DNA of 52,315 bases from Methylophilaceae bacterium (GTDB lineage Bacteria; Pseudomonadota; Gammaproteobacteria; Burkholderiales; Methylophilaceae). Position 1 is the first letter of the stretch; every line of letters starts with the position of its first letter. Shown here piece by piece: positions 45,987-52,315 of the stretch. Made by a program: the position numbers and the translations under genes. Under the pieces are notes generated by a model. It saw only the letters and a list, made by a program, of their open reading frames with translations. It was not told the DNA's origin and did not search any database. The stretch lies in contig CANFZA010000007.1 in NCBI GenBank assembly GCA_947451235.1, positions 1 to 52,315 on the forward strand, in the 5' to 3' direction.

Positions 45987-48020
45987 TTACATGTGAAGTA
46001 AGGGCACGATTAATAAAGCAACGATGTTAATAATTTTAATCAAGGGATTAACCGCCGGACCCGCTGTATCTTTGTAAGGGTCGCCTACGGTATCGCCAGT
46101 GACGGCGGCTTTATGTGCGTCTGAACCTTTACCGCCGTGGTTGCCATCTTCAATATATTTTTTGGCATTATCCCAAGCGCCGCCGCCGGTACACATAGAA
46201 ATCGCTACGAATAAGCCCGTTACAATAGTGCCCATCAACATACCGCCCAAAGCCACAGGGCCAAGAATTAAGCCTACTGCAACCGGCACCACCACAGGTA
46301 AAAGTGACGGTATCATCATTTCTTTAATCGCCGCAGTGGTGAGCATATCAACCGCTTTTCCGTATTCTGGCTTAGCAGTTCCTTCCATAATGCCTTTGAT
46401 TTCACGGAACTGCCTGCGCACCTCTTCAACCACTGCGCCGGCTGCTCTGCCTACCGCTTCCATGGCCATGGCAGCAAACAAGAATGGAATTAAGCCGCCG
46501 ATAAACAGGCCGATAATCACCATAGGGTCGCTTAAATCAAATTTAGCTACTATGCCCGCACCTTCAAGTTTATGTGTGTAATCGGCAAACAATACTAAGG
46601 CCGCCAAACCGGCAGAACCAATGGCGTAGCCTTTAGTAACTGCTTTGGTCGTATTGCCAACCGCATCTAGTGGATCAGTTACATCGCGTATTTCTTTGGG
46701 TAAGCCAGCCATTTCGGCAATGCCACCGGCGTTATCGGTAATTGGGCCGTAAGCATCTAGTGCAACAACAATGCCAGCCATGCTCAACATTGAGGTTGCG
46801 GCAATCGCTACGCCATATAAACCCCCTAAATGATGTGATACATAAATGGCCAAACAGACTGAAAGCACAGGCCAAGCCGTTGATTTCATTGAGATGCCAA
46901 TACCAGCAATAATGTTGGTCGCATGGCCAGTAGTTGAGGCTTGTGCAATGTGTTTTACCGGCGCGTAATCTGTCCCTGTGTAATATTCAGTAATCCACAC
47001 CAAGGCTGCAGTAAGCACTAAACCAACCGCACATGCACCAAATAGTTGATTCGCTGACACACTAAGTTCGCCAGCCATTAATCCATCTGGAAACATTTTT
47101 GTGGTGACAAAATAAAAGGCTATTAGCGATAAGCTTCCTGCAACGGCTAGGCCTTTATACAAAGCTGGCATTACGTTTTTCATGCCGGGTGAGGCTTTTA
47201 CAAAGAAGCAGCCGACAATAGAAGCAACGATGGAAACCGCAGCCAGCATTAGTGGATATAAAATACCGTTAGCACCAGCGTTAGTCAGTAATAAGCTACC
47301 TAGCACCATAGTCGCAATTAATGTGACCGCATAAGTTTCAAACAAGTCAGCCGCCATGCCTGCGCAGTCGCCCACGTTATCACCTACATTATCAGCAATT
47401 ACGGCTGGATTCCGTGGATCATCTTCAGGAATGCCTGCTTCAACTTTACCGACTAAATCCGCACCTACATCGGCACCTTTAGTGAAAATACCACCGCCTA
47501 ATCGTGCGAAAATTGAGATGAGGGAGGAGCCGAAGGCTAAGCCAATGAGTGGGTTGAGGTCGGTTGCGTTTTCGCCACCTAAAAACCAGTAAAAACCCGC
47601 TACGCCTAGTAAACCTAAGCCCACCACTAACATGCCGGTAATTGCGCCCCCTTTAAATGCCACATCTAAGGCTGGGGCAATACCACCAGTCGCGGCCTGA
47701 GCAGTGCGCACATTAGCTTTTACTGAAACATTCATGCCAATAAAACCGCAGGCGCCAGACAATACTGCACCAACGACAAAACCAAGCGCGGTTTTTGAGC
47801 CTAAAAATATTCCGATTAAAACAGCGAGAATTACACCAACAATGGTGATGGCTTTATATTGTCGGGCTAAATAAGCAGCTGCCCCTTGTTGAATGGCGCT
47901 GGCAATTTCTTGCATGCGTTCGTTACCGGTGGGCAGGCTGGTAATCCATCTACTCATTATTACGCCATATAACACCGCTAAAATAGCGGCTCCGATGACA
48001 ATTATTATTGCAACTGACAT
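45987..48020 (-). CDS. hppA: Membrane-bound proton-pumping pyrophosphatase, K+-independent type
   Basis: Couples pyrophosphate hydrolysis to ion pumping across the inner membrane. The 677 aa contain about 15-16 membrane helices. The catalytic loop shows [21 protein letters not shown] and [20 protein letters not shown]-type motifs, and the C-terminal loop KKYIEDG...[14 protein letters not shown]. In [10 protein letters not shown] the Lys at 459 replaces the Ala of K+-dependent enzymes, marking the K+-independent class, normally H+ pumps. A good AGGGAGAA precedes the ATG. With cytosolic Ppa, the cell has two pyrophosphate sinks. Confidence 0.96.
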   Translation of the reverse strand: MSVAIIIVIGAAILAVLYGVIMSRWITSLPTGNERMQEIASAIQQGAAAYLARQYKAITIVGVILAVLIGIFLGSKTALGFVVGAVLSGACGFIGMNVSVKANVRTAQAATGGIAPALDVAFKGGAITGMLVVGLGLLGVAGFYWFLGGENATDLNPLIGLAFGSSLISIFARLGGGIFTKGADVGADLVGKVEAGIPEDDPRNPAVIADNVGDNVGDCAGMAADLFETYAVTLIATMVLGSLLLTNAGANGILYPLMLAAVSIVASIVGCFFVKASPGMKNVMPALYKGLAVAGSLSLIAFYFVTTKMFPDGLMAGELSVSANQLFGACAVGLVLTAALVWITEYYTGTDYAPVKHIAQASTTGHATNIIAGIGISMKSTAWPVLSVCLAIYVSHHLGGLYGVAIAATSMLSMAGIVVALDAYGPITDNAGGIAEMAGLPKEIRDVTDPLDAVGNTTKAVTKGYAIGSAGLAALVLFADYTHKLEGAGIVAKFDLSDPMVIIGLFIGGLIPFLFAAMAMEAVGRAAGAVVEEVRRQFREIKGIMEGTAKPEYGKAVDMLTTAAIKEMMIPSLLPVVVPVAVGLILGPVALGGMLMGTIVTGLFVAISMCTGGGAWDNAKKYIEDGNHGGKGSDAHKAAVTGDTVGDPYKDTAGPAVNPLIKIINIVALLIVPLLHM

Positions 48021-48400
48021 GACTTCTCCCTATCTAAATTTTTATAAAGCACGCGCTGCTTAATAAGCTACAGGCGCGAACTCAACATTGAAATACAACG
48101 TTAAAATAAAACTAGCGTGAATTGAAACCAAGAACAAATACAAAATCTTAACAAGCAGTGAAAATATTCAACACTATTGATATAAAGCTAAATCCCCTAA
48201 ATTTTTGTAATGAGCGAGTGCCCGCTTTGCTACTAAAATAATTACCAAATTGCATTAAACAATGTAACTAATTTGTAACAACGGTTTCATTATTGCACTA
48301 TTAAGCAAGGCTAACAACTGTTTATACAGTATCATTTTAGGCACAAACTATCTTGAATGTTAGGTGGTTGAAAACCTAAGGTTAATTTGGAGTGAATGCC
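48021..48400. other. 380-bp spacer between hppA and dciA
   Basis: No gene seen. It should hold the hppA promoter. An ACTGT-N4-ACAGT palindrome near 48320-48335 resembles a LexA-like half-site pair, but the spacing is wrong for the CTGT-N8-ACAG box. A short TTAGGT / ACCTAA pair lies near 48360-48380, just after the dciA stop. Confidence 0.5.
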
Positions 48401-48817
48401 TTAGTCAGCTTTGCTGGCTAACCTAGCTAATGCCTCGCCTAGCGGAGTGCCGGTTAGTTTTTCAGCGAGTATTTTTAAGTCTGAACCAGCCTGTAAACTG
48501 AGTTTTTTAATGACTTTTGGCTTGGCTATCGGGGTAGATTTTACTTGCACTTTCACCCGAATTGAAGTAACTTCACACTCTTGCTTTTCTAGCTGAATCA
48601 ACAAGCTAGGGATGAAAAGCTTAATTTTTGCGGCAACTGCATTGCTATGCGCAAGTATAGTGAATTGCTGGTTTTTAATCGCGGTTGCATGGCTAAATTG
48701 AGCCAAGTTTTCAGGGGCAATCTTCTCCCAAATATTTTGTGCAACTTGGGCTTCTTTGGTATGTGCATTTAGCGCAACAAGCTCAGGTTGTTTCAGTAAA
48801 GAATTAAACTGGAGCAT
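48401..48817 (-). CDS. DciA family (DUF721) protein
   Basis: Small basic protein of 138 aa with the DUF721 domain (about 10-95). DciA proteins load the replicative helicase in bacteria lacking DnaC. Recognition is based on the N-terminal LLKQPELVALNAHTKEAQVAQ-like helix pair (written in part), the FSHATAIKNQQFTILAHSNA strands and the standard location next to the M23 peptidase and secA. It is divergent from the M23 gene with only 42 bp between starts. A member of the DUF721 family without DciA function cannot be excluded. Confidence 0.75.
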   Translation of the reverse strand: MLQFNSLLKQPELVALNAHTKEAQVAQNIWEKIAPENLAQFSHATAIKNQQFTILAHSNAVAAKIKLFIPSLLIQLEKQECEVTSIRVKVQVKSTPIAKPKVIKKLSLQAGSDLKILAEKLTGTPLGEALARLASKAD

Positions 48818-48859
48818 GGCTACTAGCGTAGTGAATAACTAGTGGTTGATAGGAATGCT

Positions 48860-49777
48860 ATGAATATCATATTTGTCTCAAATAGTATGGCGAAAGCAAA
48901 AACATTATCGATGCTGCAGGTGGGCATAATAGCGCTTGCGCTGATACTTTTGCCAACTTTTATTACGATAATGCTGATTGTGCCACAGGAATCTGCCTTG
49001 CAAAAGGGCGTGAAATCTTTGATTCCTCCGCAACTGAAGTTTTCATTTAATAATCAGCAAAAACATTTAGATGTTTATGCTTTGCAATTGGGTGAAATGC
49101 AGGCGCGTATTATGCGTTTAGATGCGCAGAGTGAACGCTTATCTAAGCTTGCTGGTGAAAAACCACCAGCGCATGTTGACGCTGCAAATCTGAAAAAAAA
49201 TGCATCGCGGGATAAATCTCTGCGAGATGGCCAGGGTGGACCTTTGGTTCGTAGCTCACCGCTATCTGAGACGGATCTACAGCAATATATAGCAGAATTA
49301 ACGGCTAAGATTGAAGCTGATACTGACCGTTTTAGTAGTCTTGAAGCTAAATTGTTACAACAAAGTGTGTTGAAAGATACATTGCCCAATAGCAGTCCAG
49401 TAAGTGTCGCTTTTAACTCGTCTAGCTATGGCTGGCGAATAGACCCATTTAACGGAGAAAAAGCCTTTCACGAAGGCTTGGATTTCCCTGCAGCTATTGG
49501 TGCCAGAATTAATGCTGCCGCTGGCGGCATCGTGTCGTTTGCTGGGCAAACGCCTGATTATGGTAAACTGGTTAAAATTGATCACGGTTCTGGGCTAGAA
49601 ACACGCTACGCACACAGCTCTAAAATTTTAGTAAAAGTGGGTGATCGGGTAGAAAAAGGTCAAGAAATTGCAGAAATAGGCAATTCTGGTCGCTCTACAG
49701 GGCCGCATTTGCATTACGAAATTCGTTTGAACGGTAATGCCTTAGATCCAAGGCAATACCTTAAAGCCAGTATATAG
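48860..49777 (+). CDS. M23 family metallopeptidase (LytM domain)
   Basis: Periplasmic or membrane-anchored endopeptidase acting on peptidoglycan, or an amidase activator. The start at ATG 48860 gives MNIIFVSNSMAKAKTL, as in related betaproteobacterial proteins; GTG 48842 is less likely. AGGAA lies four bases upstream. A membrane helix is at about 20-40. A coiled-coil region (about 60-170) precedes the LytM domain (about 180-300), with the zinc motifs HEGLDFP and HLHYE. The 305 aa is complete. secA follows after 196 bp. Confidence 0.92.
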   Translation: MNIIFVSNSMAKAKTLSMLQVGIIALALILLPTFITIMLIVPQESALQKGVKSLIPPQLKFSFNNQQKHLDVYALQLGEMQARIMRLDAQSERLSKLAGEKPPAHVDAANLKKNASRDKSLRDGQGGPLVRSSPLSETDLQQYIAELTAKIEADTDRFSSLEAKLLQQSVLKDTLPNSSPVSVAFNSSSYGWRIDPFNGEKAFHEGLDFPAAIGARINAAAGGIVSFAGQTPDYGKLVKIDHGSGLETRYAHSSKILVKVGDRVEKGQEIAEIGNSGRSTGPHLHYEIRLNGNALDPRQYLKASI

Positions 49778-49973
49778 TTTCCAGTTATTTCATGGCATTA
49801 AAGCAGTTGAATTTTATAAAATACGCACCATATAGCATCCTAACATTGTAATATTTACGACCTATAATTAAACGAAGCTACATTAAGTCATCATCCAATA
49901 ATAACCATAATTAACAATCACCTTCACCTAACTCCAAAGCCTTTTATCCTTTAAGCGGAAAGTCACTCACCTC

Positions 49974-52315
49974 ATGATATCCACGTTGTTCAAAAAACTA
50001 TTCGGTAGCCGTAACGATAGGCTTGTTAAGCAGTATGCACAGAAAGCACAAGAGATTAATGCGCTAGAACCGTCAATGCAGGCTTTGTCTGATGAGGCGC
50101 TTCAAGCTAAAACGGTTGAGTTTAAACAACGTTATGCCAATGGCGAGACTTTAGATCAACTATTACCAGAAGCATTTGCTGTAGTGCGCGAAGGTGGTAA
50201 ACGCGCTTTGGGTATGCGCCATTTTGACGTGCAAATGATAGGCGGCATGGTACTTAACGCAGGAAAAATTGGTGAAATGCGTACTGGCGAAGGTAAAACG
50301 CTAGTTGCCACTTTACCAGTTTACCTAAATGCACTGACAGGTAAGGGCGTTCATGTGGTAACCGTGAATGATTACCTAGCTAAACGCGATGCTGAATGGA
50401 TGGGCAAGTTATACAACTTTTTAGGCTTGAGCATCGGTATTAACTTATCGCAAATGCCAACCGATGTGAAGCGTCAGGCCTACGCGGCTGATATTACTTA
50501 CGGTACCAACAACGAATACGGTTTTGATTATTTACGTGACAACATGGTACATAGCCGTGAAGAGCGTGTGCAGCGTGGCTTAAGCTACGCACTGATCGAT
50601 GAAGTCGATTCAATCTTGATTGATGAAGCCCGTACGCCGCTGATTATTTCTGGCCAAGCAGACGACAGCATTGCGCTATATAACCAAATTAACGCGGTTG
50701 CGGCAAAATTAGTCGCACAAACTGAAGAAGAAGGCGCTGGCGATTTTTGGGTGGATGAAAAAGCACAAAATGTTGTGATGTCTGAGCAAGGCCACGAACA
50801 TGCTGAAGATTTATTGACTGAATCTGGTTTGTTACCAGTGGGTTCAAGCCTCTATGAAGCGGCTAATATTACCTTGGTGCATCATTTATACGCTTCATTA
50901 AGAGCGCGTAATTTGTACCACAGAGATCAGCATTATGTGGTGCGTGATGGCGAAGTGACCATTGTCGATGAAATCAATGGTCGTATGATGCCTGGTCGTC
51001 GTTGGTCAGACGGTTTACATCAAGCGGTTGAAGCCAAAGAAGGCGTCGAGATTCAAAAAGAAAACCAAACTTTAGCTTCAATTACTTTCCAAAATTACTT
51101 CCGTATGTATGCCAAATTGTCTGGCATGACAGGTACGGCGGATACTGAAGCTTATGAATTTAATCAGATTTATAACCTAGAAACTGTCGTTATTCCTACG
51201 CATAGGCCGATGTTGCGTAAAGATAATATGGATAAAGTGTATCGTACCGCGCAAGAAAAATACGCAGCGGTTATTTTGGATATTAAAGATTGTCAAAGTC
51301 GTGGTCAGCCAGTATTGGTGGGTACAACGTCCATTGAAAACTCAGAGCTGATTTCTAAGTTGTTGAATGCAGAGAAATTAGAGCATCAAGTATTAAACGC
51401 AAAGCAACATGAGCGTGAAGCGCACATTATTGCGCAGGCTGGCCGTCCTGGCGTGATTACCATTGCGACGAATATGGCAGGTCGCGGTACGGATATTGTA
51501 TTAGGCGGCAACCCTGAGTCAGATATTGAAGCAGTTAAAGAAGATGCAAGCCTAAGTGATGCTGATAAAGAAGCGCGCATTGTTGCCATTAAGGCTGATT
51601 GGAAACTGCGCCACGATGCAGTGTTAGCTGCAGGTGGTTTGCATATTGCTGGTACTGAGCGCCATGAATCGCGTCGTGTAGATAATCAGTTGCGCGGTCG
51701 TTCTGGTCGTCAAGGTGATGCTGGTTCTAGCCGTTTTTACCTTTCTTTAGAAGATCAATTACTGCGTATTTTTGCGTCTGATCGCGTTTCTGCGATTATG
51801 GAAAAACTCAATATGCCAGATGGTGAGGCGATTGAGCATCCGTGGGTAACCCGTGCGATTGAAAACGCACAACGTAAAGTTGAAGGCCGTAACTTTGATA
51901 TTCGTAAACAATTGCTTGAATATGATGATGTGGCCAACGATCAACGTAAAGTCATCTACGAGCAGCGTAACGAGTTATTAGAAGCCGCTGATATCGGCGA
52001 TACGATTCGTGCCATGCGTGAAGACGTGTTGATCAGCATGATTGCAACGCATATTCCACCGAATAGCGTTGAAGAATTATGGGATGTGCCTAGTTTAGAA
52101 AGAGAACTTAAATTCGAAGCTGGTTTGGAAATTCCACTACAAAAAATGTTGGAAGATAATCCTGATTTGCATGAAGAAACCTTGCGTGATCGTATTCTTG
52201 CTGCGGCAGAAAGCACTTATATTGCTAAAGAAGAGCAGGCTAGCCCAGATATTATGCGCCAGTTTGAACGCTCAGTCATGTTGCAAAGTTTGGATAATCA
52301 TTGGCGCGAGCATCT
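49974..52315 (+). CDS. secA: Preprotein translocase subunit SecA, 3' end outside window
   Basis: ATPase motor that drives proteins through SecYEG. About 780 codons are present of the usual ~900, and no frameshift was found. The N-terminus [16 protein letters not shown] is typical. Walker [11 protein letters not shown] has K108, as in E. coli. Walker B includes [12 protein letters not shown], and the second nucleotide domain has [13 protein letters not shown] and [16 protein letters not shown]. The ATG at 49974 has no clear ribosome site. The 196-bp leader has no SecM-like ORF that I can recognise. Confidence 0.97.
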   Translation, partial: MISTLFKKLFGSRNDRLVKQYAQKAQEINALEPSMQALSDEALQAKTVEFKQRYANGETLDQLLPEAFAVVREGGKRALGMRHFDVQMIGGMVLNAGKIGEMRTGEGKTLVATLPVYLNALTGKGVHVVTVNDYLAKRDAEWMGKLYNFLGLSIGINLSQMPTDVKRQAYAADITYGTNNEYGFDYLRDNMVHSREERVQRGLSYALIDEVDSILIDEARTPLIISGQADDSIALYNQINAVAAKLVAQTEEEGAGDFWVDEKAQNVVMSEQGHEHAEDLLTESGLLPVGSSLYEAANITLVHHLYASLRARNLYHRDQHYVVRDGEVTIVDEINGRMMPGRRWSDGLHQAVEAKEGVEIQKENQTLASITFQNYFRMYAKLSGMTGTADTEAYEFNQIYNLETVVIPTHRPMLRKDNMDKVYRTAQEKYAAVILDIKDCQSRGQPVLVGTTSIENSELISKLLNAEKLEHQVLNAKQHEREAHIIAQAGRPGVITIATNMAGRGTDIVLGGNPESDIEAVKEDASLSDADKEARIVAIKADWKLRHDAVLAAGGLHIAGTERHESRRVDNQLRGRSGRQGDAGSSRFYLSLEDQLLRIFASDRVSAIMEKLNMPDGEAIEHPWVTRAIENAQRKVEGRNFDIRKQLLEYDDVANDQRKVIYEQRNELLEAADIGDTIRAMREDVLISMIATHIPPNSVEELWDVPSLERELKFEAGLEIPLQKMLEDNPDLHEETLRDRILAAAESTYIAKEEQASPDIMRQFERSVMLQSLDNHWREH

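Noticed and set aside
48310-48340. LexA-like palindrome ACTGT-N4-ACAGT
   Set aside because: The spacing is too short for the CTGT-N8-ACAG box, and the neighbouring genes hppA and dciA are not SOS genes.
49778-49973. SecM-like regulator ahead of secA
   Set aside because: No open frame with an export signal and arrest-like motif is present in the 196-bp spacer.

Overview
The window is a chromosomal segment of a moderately AT-rich Gram-negative bacterium. Protein sequence and gene order point to a betaproteobacterium, most likely a Methylotenera-like member of the Methylophilaceae. This is inferred from the complete division and cell wall (dcw) cluster, the relA/cca/lytic transglycosylase group, the argB/5'-nucleotidase/slmA order, the tkt-gap-pgk-pyk cluster and the dciA/M23/secA group. 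No transposase, phage gene, tRNA or CRISPR array was seen, so most of the window is core genome.

Layout. 1-224 is the 3' part of RNase P RNA. 532-598 holds a sigma70-type promoter followed by three MraZ boxes. 694-19716 is a one-direction dcw operon: mraZ, rsmH, ftsL, ftsI, murE, murF, mraY, murD, ftsW, murG, murC, murB, ddlB, ftsQ, ftsA, ftsZ, then lpxC. Nearly all members overlap by 1-4 bases. 19857-26408 carries a periplasmic lytic transglycosylase, an NDUFA9-like SDR, the CCA-adding enzyme and RelA. 26446-31576 runs leftward: a DUF2788 membrane protein, a REP-like hairpin, slmA, a HAD nucleotidase, argB, an unusual argA and rsmE. 31756-34451 carries a thioredoxin-like protein, a Gfo/Idh/MocA oxidoreductase and an exported ATP-dependent DNA ligase. 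34795-43244 is central carbon metabolism (tkt, gap, a small unknown gene, pgk, pyk) plus purC, a DUF1232 protein and ppa. 43378-48817 runs leftward: a small charged protein, a CHAD protein with a decayed CYTH start, a VIT-family transporter, the proton-pumping pyrophosphatase hppA and dciA. 48860-52315 is an M23 peptidase and the first ~780 codons of secA.

How the genes fit together. The dcw block makes lipid II from UDP-MurNAc and builds the Z-ring. SlmA (nucleoid occlusion), the transglycosylase and the M23 protein act on the same process. LpxC commits to lipid A. RelA, Ppa and HppA connect to nucleotide and pyrophosphate balance.

The most unusual item is argA (29110-30729), where a Cro/C1-type helix-turn-helix is fused to a full N-acetylglutamate synthase. 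A perfect 14-bp palindrome overlaps its predicted promoter. Other points worth a second look are the FtsQ C-terminal pentapeptide repeat, the RsmH N-terminal extension, the repeat-rich pyk leader with a TTG start, the REP-like hairpin, the exported ligase, the truncated CYTH-CHAD gene, and a small unknown ORF between gap and pgk.
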